From: a virus | Virus record (IMG/VR): IMGVR_UViG_3300044695_003695 | Coordinates: 1 to 30,676 of that record | Reading direction: 5' to 3' (one strand) | DNA: 30,676 bases | Part shown: one piece after another, positions 7,880 to 15,370 of the stretch | Numbering within the stretch: position 1 is the stretch's first letter | How the letters are laid out: every line of letters begins with the position of its first letter | Program-made: the position numbers and the translations under genes | The notes under the pieces: generated by a model | The model's input: the letters and a program-made list of their open reading frames with translations, nothing else | The model's database searches: none | What the model was told of the DNA's origin: nothing

Positions 7880-8899
7880 TTAAAGTGTTACATTACCTAA
7901 AGCTAATTCATATGGTAGCTTATATTCTCTGTTTACATAGTGATATTTTAATTTATCTTCTATGTCCTCAAAGTCAGCTAACCACATTTCTAATGTTTCT
8001 TTGCTTACCTGGTAAGGATACACTTGGTTGTACTTATCAATTACTATGAATGTAATTACTATATTCCATTCAACAGCATCTGGAAGTGGTTTAATAAAAT
8101 TCTCCCAGGCAAGCTTGTGATAAATGGCAGCCTGAATCCAATACTTATAATAACCTACAGACTCTGGGAAAGATGCAATGTCTTTACCTGTAGTCTTCAA
8201 GTCATTGATAAATAAGGTCTTGGAATCATAGTCCATTACCACATTATCTAAGATACCTTTATAACCAAATGGTAAATGCTCCTGATTAACACTAATCATA
8301 TGCTCACTAAATGTTTTTATGTGAACATCATTAGGAGTTTTATCCAATTGTAAAAGGGATCTTACTGCTTGATTAGATTTTAGTTCTATGAGAGATTCTT
8401 TGCAGTTGTTTAAAGTAACCTCATCTACTACAGTCTTATCAAGACTTTCTTTTAAGAAGTTAAAATAGGATTTGTTTTCTTCAGTTAGGACTTTATCTAA
8501 TCTTTGAGGATCTGTTTTAAGTGACTGATAGAGATTTGCTGTAAGTAATTCTGAGAGTATTTCTTGAGAGTAATCATTCAAAGATAATGAATCATTTCCA
8601 ACTGTACAATGGTACTTGAAAATATTATCAATAATCTTTCTTTGGCTATCCGTAGGATATTTGCCTGGCATGCTAATAAATTGCTTGTCATAACTGTCTG
8701 GCTCAAATAAGAGACAGTGTAGGACACGCCCTGCTACCAGGTGCGCGTCCGTACTATCTTCTCTCTGATTCAAAACATAATGACTGTAAAACATCCTAGG
8801 TGAGAACAATAGCTTATTAATGCTACTGTAGCTAAACCAAAATGGTTTTTTGTAAAATAATTCTAGTTCATCAGAACCAGTCAATGTCAGTGGACTCAT
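7880..8899 (-). CDS. PD-(D/E)XK exonuclease, RecE/Cas4-like
   Basis: In this 339-residue protein the nuclease core shows a G-R-V-L-H61 histidine motif, then G-Y-K-G-I-L-D218 and I-N-D233-L-K235, followed by a Q-A-A-I-Y-H helix. That is the H...D...D/E-x-K...Q order of RecE/AddB/Cas4-type PD-(D/E)XK nucleases. Such enzymes resect double-strand DNA ends for annealing recombination, which fits the Sak4-like ATPase and SSB-like protein encoded upstream. The start overlaps the end of gene 8871-10202 by 29 nt. Polarity and substrate cannot be read. Confidence is high for the fold and moderate for the recombination role. Confidence 0.85.
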   Translation of the reverse strand: MSPLTLTGSDELELFYKKPFWFSYSSINKLLFSPRMFYSHYVLNQREDSTDAHLVAGRVLHCLLFEPDSYDKQFISMPGKYPTDSQRKIIDNIFKYHCTVGNDSLSLNDYSQEILSELLTANLYQSLKTDPQRLDKVLTEENKSYFNFLKESLDKTVVDEVTLNNCKESLIELKSNQAVRSLLQLDKTPNDVHIKTFSEHMISVNQEHLPFGYKGILDNVVMDYDSKTLFINDLKTTGKDIASFPESVGYYKYWIQAAIYHKLAWENFIKPLPDAVEWNIVITFIVIDKYNQVYPYQVSKETLEMWLADFEDIEDKLKYHYVNREYKLPYELALGNVTL

Positions 8900-10202
8900 T
8901 AGTTTGGTTTATTTGATTGTTATTTGATAAAAGTTCGGTTTTTAGAGTAACTTCTATGTTCTCATTATCCACTCCATACAAGTCATGAGCAAGTTCTGAT
9001 TCAGTTAATATTTCTGTCTCAGGTTCTTTTTCATTTGATTCTTCAAGAACTGGTGCACTTAAATCATCCTGATCTGATAAATATGGGTGCTCCTCAAGAA
9101 TTTCAGGTGCAACTTCATCTTCTATAAGAATTTCAGGCGCATCTTCTAAACCAGCAGCAAAGTCTAAAACTGGACTCTGATCATCAAAGCTAATCTCTGC
9201 TCTATACTCAGACTGAATTACTTCTGCAACATCTGGTGTAGGAACAATACTTGCTACACTAAAAGTAGAACTTCTAGCAATGTTTGTAATAAACCAATCT
9301 AGTCTAGATTGTAAAAGAATATTTAACCAATCTGTAGTAAGAAGATTAAGTGAAACTAATTTCTTAGAAACATCATCTGGATCTAAGCAATCTATATCTC
9401 TAACTCTAAGACCAAAGTAACTAACCATAGACTTGAAGTTAACATGGTTTTTAGTATTACAGTCTGCCATCCTATGACCATATTCTTCAAGTAACATAAG
9501 CAGATATAGTGCACTCTCTACATAGTTAGAGTTTGCCATAATCTCCATTGCCATAATATGATTATCCTTGTCTGAGCTCTTAAACATCTCACGCAACTGA
9601 GTATATACCTCATTAGTAATTGTTACAGCATCATCTCCATTAATCATAGCAAGCAATTCAGACTCATCATAAACTACTTTGTTCTGACATTCTTCAATCA
9701 ATTCTTTCCACTCATCATCAATATGATAATAGTGATGAGAAGCTCCAGTAAACACACTAGTAACTACATGTTGAGTAATACTAACTTTAGTACTGTAATT
9801 AAAATATACATTTTCTGATTCTGAAGATTGCATAGCTGTGCGTAGATTATCTTTATAATAATCATCTACATCTATTTTATCAAGATATTCTTCAATCTTA
9901 GCAACAGGTGCAGTATAATACCAACTACCGTTTAATAGTTTACCTGCAGTAGCTCTACCTGTAATTATTACATTTGCATTGTCAGAATCTCTTACTACTC
10001 TAATTCCTTGATTAAGGGCTAGGTCTTTTAGTTTGGCTCTTGGGATATTAACACCCGGCATAAGATAAATTGTATCTCCTTGTTTAGGAGTATATCCTTT
10101 ACTTACATTAAATAATTCAAATTTTGAAGAGTCTTCAAGTACATATCTTATATTTACATTGAATACTCCATCTTCTCTATCAAAAAATACTGCTCTTGTC
10201 AT
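8871..10202 (-). CDS. Unknown 443-aa protein with SSDxxN motif and acidic C-terminus
   Basis: Residues 1-100 form a strand-rich domain (V-F-F-D-R-E-D-G-V-F-N-V-N-I-R-Y). A central helical region contains L-R-E-M-F-K-S-S-D-K-D-N-H-I-M-A (203-218). The same motif occurs in the proteins at 12579-12980 and 22257-22676. From ~330 to 443 the protein is acidic and low-complexity, ending T-D-I-D-W-F, another SSB-like tail. It is downstream of the MoxR ATPase gene, with a terminator hairpin between, and overlaps the nuclease gene. No enzyme motif seen. It may be an adaptor or substrate of the MoxR/VWA pair, or a replication protein; both are inference. Confidence 0.75.
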   Translation of the reverse strand: MTRAVFFDREDGVFNVNIRYVLEDSSKFELFNVSKGYTPKQGDTIYLMPGVNIPRAKLKDLALNQGIRVVRDSDNANVIITGRATAGKLLNGSWYYTAPVAKIEEYLDKIDVDDYYKDNLRTAMQSSESENVYFNYSTKVSITQHVVTSVFTGASHHYYHIDDEWKELIEECQNKVVYDESELLAMINGDDAVTITNEVYTQLREMFKSSDKDNHIMAMEIMANSNYVESALYLLMLLEEYGHRMADCNTKNHVNFKSMVSYFGLRVRDIDCLDPDDVSKKLVSLNLLTTDWLNILLQSRLDWFITNIARSSTFSVASIVPTPDVAEVIQSEYRAEISFDDQSPVLDFAAGLEDAPEILIEDEVAPEILEEHPYLSDQDDLSAPVLEESNEKEPETEILTESELAHDLYGVDNENIEVTLKTELLSNNNQINQTNESTDIDWF

Positions 10203-10203
10203 A

Positions 10204-10236
10204 ATTATAAAATAAAGGGGGCTGTTACACCCCCTT
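10204..10236 (-). terminator. Intrinsic terminator between MoxR gene and 8871-10202
   Basis: A 7-bp stem of A/T closed by five G-C pairs (arms 10230-10236 and 10215-10221) is followed on the - strand by TTATTTTATAATT. The next start codon (10202) is only about 12 nt beyond the stem, so the T-tract runs into the next gene's leader. Confidence 0.8.
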
Positions 10237-10241
10237 AGTTA

Positions 10242-11411
10242 TTACTGAATTGCCATCTTAACTACGTTAGTATCTTGCATAAGCTTTGCAAACTTGACCT
10301 TATTACCATTTACAATCTCTTTGACCATATAGTATCTCAAGTCATTTGTAAAGCCATCAAACTCTGTAGTAAGTTTAGCCAATCTGTCAATCATAGGCTG
10401 TGGAACTCCACCTTTGTCAGCAACAGTAAGTGCATAGTTAATAACACGTGTTGCAATGACACTGGATAAGTCCGCACGAAAATCATCACCTTGTCCTACT
10501 GAAGATACAATAGCACCTTTTACATATGCTTCATCCTTAGTAAGGATATCTTCAGGAGAAATAATCTTATCTAGTTTATTATTAATAAACATAGTAAACA
10601 TGCTAGAGAAATCTGCACCTACAGAACCCTCACCAATCATTTGGATTAGTGGCAACTGTTCTTCAAACTTAGGAATAGAACTAATAGCATTGAAGAATGT
10701 AGTAATAGCTCTTGGATTCACACGTTGAGTTACAAGTTCTGGGTGCATCAACATGAAGTTAATACATCTACCATCAATACCTGCAGTCTCAGCCCACTTA
10801 GCCCATACAGCTACATCATACTTCATCTCAACAGAAATAAATCTGGTCTTCTGAGCTACGTCAAGACTAGTTACATTATAATCACCATTGTCTGGATTTG
10901 AAGTCAAGATAACATGCCAGTTCTTAGGAAGCTTCCATGATACATATTCTTGGCGATCAAGAATCTCCATAGTAGCTTGCATAAATCTGTGGTCAGCACG
11001 AGTATAGTCATCCAAGATTAGGAAACCACCTTCACCTTTACCTTGAATCCACTCAGGAGCAGCATGTGACATTCTCTTATCAGCTACAGTATAGCCTGCT
11101 TTAAGAGCACCACTTACTTGAGCTTCAGTAATCCATCTTTGTTTACCTTCTTGGTTCTTTACAAGAAATTCTTTAACAGGAAAACCAACAAGGTCACCTA
11201 ACTCCTCAATCTGAGATAGATTAAGTTTTACAACATCCATTCCTAACTCTTTACCCAATTGTAAAATAGTTGAAGTCTTACCAAGACCAGCATCACCCTC
11301 AATATTGACAGCTACAGGAACTTTACCCTGAGCTTGGATGTGCTGATTATTATTTACCATGTGCTTGATAAAACTCTTTAACTCTTCTGCATTCAATTGT
11401 ACTGTGTTCAT
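10242..11411 (-). CDS. MoxR-type AAA+ ATPase
   Basis: This 389-residue ATPase has Walker A G39-D-A-G-L-G-K-T46 and a Walker B region F-L-I-L-D134-D135-Y-T-R-A-D. Sensor-1 is T-S-N172-P-D and an arginine follows at 190 (K-T-R-F). The D-x-x-x-R-A context and the N-P-x-x-x-G-D-Y segment are typical of MoxR/CbbQ ATPases. Family members work as chaperones that insert cofactors or remodel targets together with a VWA protein, which is encoded immediately upstream (11423-12604, gap 11 nt). The usual catalytic Glu of Walker B is Asp here. It probably assembles as a hexamer in the cytoplasm. Target unknown. Confidence 0.9.
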   Translation of the reverse strand: MNTVQLNAEELKSFIKHMVNNNQHIQAQGKVPVAVNIEGDAGLGKTSTILQLGKELGMDVVKLNLSQIEELGDLVGFPVKEFLVKNQEGKQRWITEAQVSGALKAGYTVADKRMSHAAPEWIQGKGEGGFLILDDYTRADHRFMQATMEILDRQEYVSWKLPKNWHVILTSNPDNGDYNVTSLDVAQKTRFISVEMKYDVAVWAKWAETAGIDGRCINFMLMHPELVTQRVNPRAITTFFNAISSIPKFEEQLPLIQMIGEGSVGADFSSMFTMFINNKLDKIISPEDILTKDEAYVKGAIVSSVGQGDDFRADLSSVIATRVINYALTVADKGGVPQPMIDRLAKLTTEFDGFTNDLRYYMVKEIVNGNKVKFAKLMQDTNVVKMAIQ

Positions 11412-11422
11412 AATGTTTGTTT

Positions 11423-12604
11423 TTATAATTCTAATTTAATCACTTGACCAGGTAGGTCTTCATTCATGCTTGATCTTTCTGACAAGACCCATAGGACTTT
11501 ACCTCTAGGTCTTACAGATGTATAACATTCACCATCAGTGAAATACACCAAGCTTGTATATTTCTTTAGGTTTGCATTGTAATAATCTAGGACGGGATCA
11601 AATTCAGTCCCACCTCTTCCTAATACACTAATTTCATTCTTGCCTCTATAAGGCTCAATAGATTTGATAGAAGTATCACACTGTACCACAGTAATATCTA
11701 CTCCTACCTTATAGATATGATGAATCTCATTCATAAACTCAGCAAGCTCTGTATCACTTACTGAACCTGAAGTATCAATAGCAAGCAACATGTGTTGACG
11801 CATCTTAATCTTCAGACCTGGATTATCTTCATATCTACGGTTCTCTTTTCTCCTGATCTTTTTAGTAAATACTTTTGTACTTACTCCAGTAAATCTTCTG
11901 AGATAACCTTTCCAATCAAACTTAGGTGCAGTAAATTCCTCAACTACAATTAGACCCTCAATCTCACCTGGTACATTACCACGTTTCTTTACAGTCTGTT
12001 CTTTTGCATCTTGTAGAATCTTCTGAACTTGCTTTTCAATTAGCTTTTTCTCAGCATCAGTCATGTCATCAAACTCCTCCCATGTGCTATGATCTGGAAT
12101 ATCTCCACTAGCTACATTATCAAGAAGTTTATCCATGGCATCATTGCCTGTGGTACCATTCTTATCCTTCTCATCTTGAAGACGGAGAAGCTGGTCATAG
12201 TAATATCTACAACCAGCTCTTTTATCTAGTTTGAGATCTTCATAGTCTTCAATTCTGATACCTCCTTCTGGCAGCCAAGAGTCTTCAATATACTGATTAA
12301 TTTCCATATCCATGGCAACATTTGCAAGTCTTTTGTTACTAAAAGAACTAAAACTTGTAAGGTGTCCAAATGCAATATGGAGCAATTCATGTTTCAGTAA
12401 GCCCATTTTATGCATATCACTTAGACCAGTCCAGAATTCCTCATTGATGGCTAATTGATAGTTAATATTCTGTTTGCTTACTCCTGCAGTTGGGAGATCT
12501 TTTCTCCAAACTTTATTCAACATAATGAGAAAGAACCCGTAATAGGGCTCTTTCAACATTAATTCTTTACTTATTTTACTAAGACTCTGTGCTTTGTCCA
12601 TCAT
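11423..12604 (-). CDS. Metallopeptidase-like plus VWA domain protein (DUF2201-type)
   Basis: In this 393-residue protein the N-terminal domain has H72-E-L-L-H76-I-A-F-G-H81, an HExxH zinc-peptidase motif with a third histidine. A charged linker (~145-215) leads to a C-terminal VWA domain whose MIDAS is complete: D277-T-S279-G-S281, T333 (R-G-G-T-E-F) and D357 (F-T-D-G-E). This order is that of the DUF2201_N/VWA-like family, which pairs with MoxR ATPases in bacteria. The start overlaps the SSDxxN gene 12579-12980 by 26 nt and the MoxR gene follows. Role probably metal- and ATP-dependent remodelling or cleavage of a target protein; the target is not known. Confidence 0.9.
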   Translation of the reverse strand: MMDKAQSLSKISKELMLKEPYYGFFLIMLNKVWRKDLPTAGVSKQNINYQLAINEEFWTGLSDMHKMGLLKHELLHIAFGHLTSFSSFSNKRLANVAMDMEINQYIEDSWLPEGGIRIEDYEDLKLDKRAGCRYYYDQLLRLQDEKDKNGTTGNDAMDKLLDNVASGDIPDHSTWEEFDDMTDAEKKLIEKQVQKILQDAKEQTVKKRGNVPGEIEGLIVVEEFTAPKFDWKGYLRRFTGVSTKVFTKKIRRKENRRYEDNPGLKIKMRQHMLLAIDTSGSVSDTELAEFMNEIHHIYKVGVDITVVQCDTSIKSIEPYRGKNEISVLGRGGTEFDPVLDYYNANLKKYTSLVYFTDGECYTSVRPRGKVLWVLSERSSMNEDLPGQVIKLEL

Positions 12605-12980
12605 CTCTTATTTTTACATTGATGTCTACTTTGTCCATTGGATACCCTATGCTTCCTAACATACTGGTTAAGTCCCGGATGAAAAACTCCAGGAATGTTT
12701 CTATTACATGTTTAGCCGCCTTATTGTTAGTAATAATACCAAGCACACGTGCAGATGATAATGCTATGGCTTCATCACCAATTACATCTGCAATCCTCTG
12801 TGCAGTCATTGGAATTTCTTTCTTCCATTGTGCAAATGGTTGTCCAGAAAATTTATACAATAATACTAGCTCATTATTATCAAGTGTACTGTTCTCAATT
12901 GCATGAAATGCAACTACATGGTTCTCAGCATCACTTGACTGAAACATGTTAATCAGATTTTTTAATTCATCTCTTGTCAT
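12579..12980 (-). CDS. SSDxxN-motif protein upstream of VWA gene
   Basis: This 133-residue protein opens with L-I-N-M-F-Q-S-S-D-A-E-N-H-V-V-A-F (9-25), the motif shared with the proteins at 8871-10202 and 22257-22676. The rest is helical (F-L-E-F-F-I-R-D-L-T-S-M-L-G) with no enzyme motif. It overlaps the VWA gene by 26 nt and starts at a TAATG junction with the small membrane-protein gene. It ends in TAG followed at once by TAA. Position suggests it serves the MoxR/VWA pair. I cannot name a function. Confidence 0.75.
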   Translation of the reverse strand: MTRDELKNLINMFQSSDAENHVVAFHAIENSTLDNNELVLLYKFSGQPFAQWKKEIPMTAQRIADVIGDEAIALSSARVLGIITNNKAAKHVIETFLEFFIRDLTSMLGSIGYPMDKVDINVKIRDDGQSTES

Positions 12981-13111
12981 TATCTTTTCTTTTTAATCAT
13001 TCTTAAAAACTGTGGTAGGGTCTCAAACCAAAATAAATACATTGCTATTAACAAAACCACTAATCCAGTTATACCAATCATACAGTATAATATTCCCTTT
13101 AGAATTTCCAT
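12980..13111 (-). CDS. Small single-pass membrane protein, 43 aa
   Basis: ATG at 13111 overlaps the preceding gene's TAA (TAATG), and its own TAA overlaps the next ATG at 12980. The protein begins MEILKGILYCMIGITG and has one hydrophobic segment at residues ~7-29 (G-I-L-Y-C-M-I-G-I-T-G-L-V-V-L-L). A basic tail (R-M-I-K-K-K-R) follows, predicting the C-terminus on the cytoplasmic side. The exact fit between two genes and the membrane pattern support it as real. It could anchor or signal for the neighbouring VWA/MoxR proteins, or be one of the many tiny phage membrane proteins without known role. Confidence 0.75.
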   Translation of the reverse strand: MEILKGILYCMIGITGLVVLLIAMYLFWFETLPQFLRMIKKKR

Positions 13112-13458
13112 TAGTCTTCAATTTTTAAGGTCTTAATAGCCCAGTCTTTAATTTCACCTGATGCAATCATATCTATCCATTCTTTTGCAGTAGGAATATA
13201 TCCATTGCAATCTTCCTTAACATGTTGTTCTGCAACATATCTTGTGTATACTCTTTTGTCATCAGAATTTATAATATAAAAACCATGACGTTTCTCACAT
13301 TCAAATATACCTTCACTATGGTGACGGAACATTCTATGTTTACTATGACCTACCCATGCTTTGGTTTCATCAAACCAATTATGAATATGCATATAGTCTT
13401 CTGGTATACCTCCAAACTTTCTAGCTGAAGATACTGCATGTTGATACGGATGTGCCAT
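13111..13458 (-). CDS. DUF6915-like phage protein
   Basis: This 115-residue, histidine-rich protein begins MAHPYQHAVSSARKFGG and contains H-N-W-F-D-E-T-K, H-R-M-F-R-H-H-S-E-G-I-F and A-E-Q-H-V-K-E-D. This pattern is what I recall for the DUF6915 family found widely in phages and prophages. The conserved His and Asp/Glu residues suggest a metal site, but no activity is established. It overlaps the next gene and the DUF6878-like gene by one base each (TAATG junctions), so it is part of the same coupled run. The name is from memory of the family pattern. Confidence 0.75.
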   Translation of the reverse strand: MAHPYQHAVSSARKFGGIPEDYMHIHNWFDETKAWVGHSKHRMFRHHSEGIFECEKRHGFYIINSDDKRVYTRYVAEQHVKEDCNGYIPTAKEWIDMIASGEIKDWAIKTLKIED

Positions 13459-13874
13459 TACAATGTCTTTTGGATTAAAGATCCTTCATGAAAATAACTT
13501 TCAATCTGGGTAATTCTAATATCATTGTAGATTTTATATTTACCTGAAGGAACTAAAATACATACTGAACCATAACCACCATCATTATTCCACCAATCTT
13601 CAATATCTTGGAGTAATTTATCTTCAACAAAGTTTTCTATATCAGAAGTAAGACCTGAATCTAATTCTCTAAGATGTTGCGCATCCTGATACCATACTTC
13701 TATATCATTTATATCATCAAATGCTGCTTCTTCATCTTTATCCATTTTTTCTGTAGTATAGACTGTATTTTCAATGCAACCAGAATCACCTGATCCTTCA
13801 TATTGTACCTTAATACCAGTTACTCCCAAGTCAGCTAATTTGACAAGGGTAGCCATCATATTTATTTCATTCAT
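13458..13874 (-). CDS. DUF6878-like phage protein
   Basis: This 138-residue protein is read from the ATG at 13874, 1 nt after the GIY-YIG-like gene's stop; an ATG at 13913 lies inside that gene and is unlikely. Features are Y-E-G-S-G-D-S-G-C-I-E near residue 26 and W-W-N-N-D-G-G-Y-G-S-V in the second half, the hallmark of a family I recall as DUF6878. The two acidic/glycine motifs look like binding sites, but activity is unknown. DUF6878-like and DUF6915-like genes are often small accessory genes in phages of varied hosts. Confidence 0.75.
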   Translation of the reverse strand: MNEINMMATLVKLADLGVTGIKVQYEGSGDSGCIENTVYTTEKMDKDEEAAFDDINDIEVWYQDAQHLRELDSGLTSDIENFVEDKLLQDIEDWWNNDGGYGSVCILVPSGKYKIYNDIRITQIESYFHEGSLIQKTL

Positions 13875-13875
13875 A

Positions 13876-14301
13876 CTATTTGATTTTGTAAAACCTGCCA
13901 AGAATATTGGCATTTAGATATTCTTCTTTTTCAAGCACTTCTCTTACAAATTGAAATTTAGTCTCATGATATGTTAACTCTGTCTTTGAGAAACATATCC
14001 TAACCATAAATCTCTTTATAGGAATTCCTGCTTTATGTGCATCCTGTAGCACTTTATTACTACTGTAATAATTTTCATAGTTAGTTTTGCTAACAAAAGT
14101 GTATTTAGATGCCCTTTTGTCTGTCATTGCCTCAATAGCTTTCTTTCCTAGTTTCTTTTTAACTGTAGAATAAAAGTTCTTTTTACCAATATAACGGACT
14201 GCTTTACCATCAATGATTGCCTCCATTTCATAAATGAAACCTACAGCACCATTTGGAATTTTGCTGTCATTAAATACTTCACCTTTGTATAACCAACTCA
14301 T
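13876..14301 (-). CDS. GIY-YIG-like endonuclease
   Basis: The 141-residue protein has G21-F-I-Y24 and R-Y37-I-G39 at GIY-YIG spacing, with a likely metal-binding Glu at E113 (H-E-T-K-F-Q-F) and N130/R136 (N-I-L-G-R-F). This matches a phage group of GIY-YIG nucleases distantly like T4 endonuclease II and Seg enzymes. It may nick host DNA or act as a free-standing homing nuclease. Start overlaps the primase stop as ATGA (14298-14301). The classic GIY is G-F-I-Y here; the second Tyr is present. Activity is likely but not certain. Confidence 0.7.
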   Translation of the reverse strand: MSWLYKGEVFNDSKIPNGAVGFIYEMEAIIDGKAVRYIGKKNFYSTVKKKLGKKAIEAMTDKRASKYTFVSKTNYENYYSSNKVLQDAHKAGIPIKRFMVRICFSKTELTYHETKFQFVREVLEKEEYLNANILGRFYKIK

Positions 14302-15275
14302 ACTGTCTGTTTTAGTAAAGATAATAATTTATCTCTCACAGGTTCAATACCATGATCTTTGACAGAGTCTGATAAATCTTTAGACATGTCAAGTATTACA
14401 TGTGGAATATTATACTTGTCCTGATATCTCTGAGCAGCCTTTACGCCAGGCTCATCATTATCAAACAGCACAATAATCTTAGAATACTTCTCTCTAAGTT
14501 TATTTATAACAGATTCTCCAATCATTGTATTCTCACTGTCCGGAGCAATACATTCTATATTACCAATACCAAGTTTCTTGAAAGACATAAGATCTTTAAG
14601 TGAAGAAACAATCAGTAGATACTTGGAATCATATTGCAGTTGATCCATTCCTTGTGTATAGTTCTGGATCTTAATGAACTTCTTCTCTGGGACTTTAGGC
14701 ATATAAATCTTATACAGCTCACCATCTTCTCTAAAATAACCATAGACATAGGGTTTTGCAAATCTATAAGAGGTTATACTACCATCAACTTCAGTCTTTT
14801 CCATAGTAAAGAACTCCAATGGAACAACATTGTATCTCTCCAGTATAGCTGAAGAAATCCTAAAACTCATCCAAAACTTAGAGTCTTGGGAATTCCAGTG
14901 TCTCATTTGGAAATCTACTACTTTAAACTTATCATGAAATTGTATTGGTCCTCTTTCTGCAGGTACATTATACTTCAGATATTCTTGATAATCATCAAGT
15001 ATTCTGTTAACTGCTTTGAATCTTGTGTCATAGTTAAATAAACATTTGACAAGTTCAATTTGATCACCTTGAAAGCCAGAAGAGAAATCTTTAAACTTAT
15101 AGTAATCCCCATTGCGATAGATAAACATGCTTGGAACTTTGTCCTTTACATTAAATGCAGATAGCATTTTTATATCTTGACCAATAAGTTTTTCTTTTAA
15201 GTTTAGATAATATTCAAATACCCATTCTCTGGGTACGTCTTGTAAATCAGATACTAAGTTCTTTGTAGAAATCAT
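14298..15275 (-). CDS. DnaG-type primase with divergent TOPRIM
   Basis: This 325-residue protein is read from the ATG at 15275, because upstream in-frame ATGs (to 15332) fall inside a terminator hairpin. The N-terminal region (Y-Y-K-F-K-D-F-S-S-G-F-Q-G-D-Q-I-E-L-V) resembles the DnaG zinc-finger end but has no cysteine ligands. The C-terminal TOPRIM (~215-305) has L-L-I-V-S224-S-L-K-D228 where most have V-E-G-x-x-D, so the catalytic Glu is replaced, while F-D272-N-D274-E-P-G is kept. It would lay primers with the DnaB-type helicase. Whether it is active, or works with another subunit, is open. Confidence 0.85.
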   Translation of the reverse strand: MISTKNLVSDLQDVPREWVFEYYLNLKEKLIGQDIKMLSAFNVKDKVPSMFIYRNGDYYKFKDFSSGFQGDQIELVKCLFNYDTRFKAVNRILDDYQEYLKYNVPAERGPIQFHDKFKVVDFQMRHWNSQDSKFWMSFRISSAILERYNVVPLEFFTMEKTEVDGSITSYRFAKPYVYGYFREDGELYKIYMPKVPEKKFIKIQNYTQGMDQLQYDSKYLLIVSSLKDLMSFKKLGIGNIECIAPDSENTMIGESVINKLREKYSKIIVLFDNDEPGVKAAQRYQDKYNIPHVILDMSKDLSDSVKDHGIEPVRDKLLSLLKQTV

Positions 15276-15278
15276 AAC

Positions 15279-15353
15279 TAATAAAATAAAAGGGGGAGTT
15301 TCCTGAAATAGTTTGAAATCCTTGTTAAACAATAATTATAACTAACTCCCCCT
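15279..15353 (-). terminator. Long-loop hairpin with T-tract before the primase
   Basis: Ten-base arms (15291-15300 and 15344-15353) are perfectly complementary across a 43-nt loop and are followed on the - strand by TTTTATTTTATTA, then the primase ATG at 15275. It would end the SSB-like gene. The loop is unusually long and holds smaller inverted repeats, so an attenuator is possible. Confidence 0.7.
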
Positions 15354-15370
15354 AATTATCTAGGTAGTAG

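Noticed and set aside
12579-12581. TAG followed by TAA as a sign of stop-codon recoding
   Set aside because: Gene 23772-24008 also ends in TAG and the next gene starts right after it, while TAA and TGA end all the others, so the standard code fits.
15276-15332. Longer N-terminus for the primase from ATG 15332
   Set aside because: The extra codons lie in the terminator hairpin and its T-tract, and the ATG at 15275 gives a normal-looking start.
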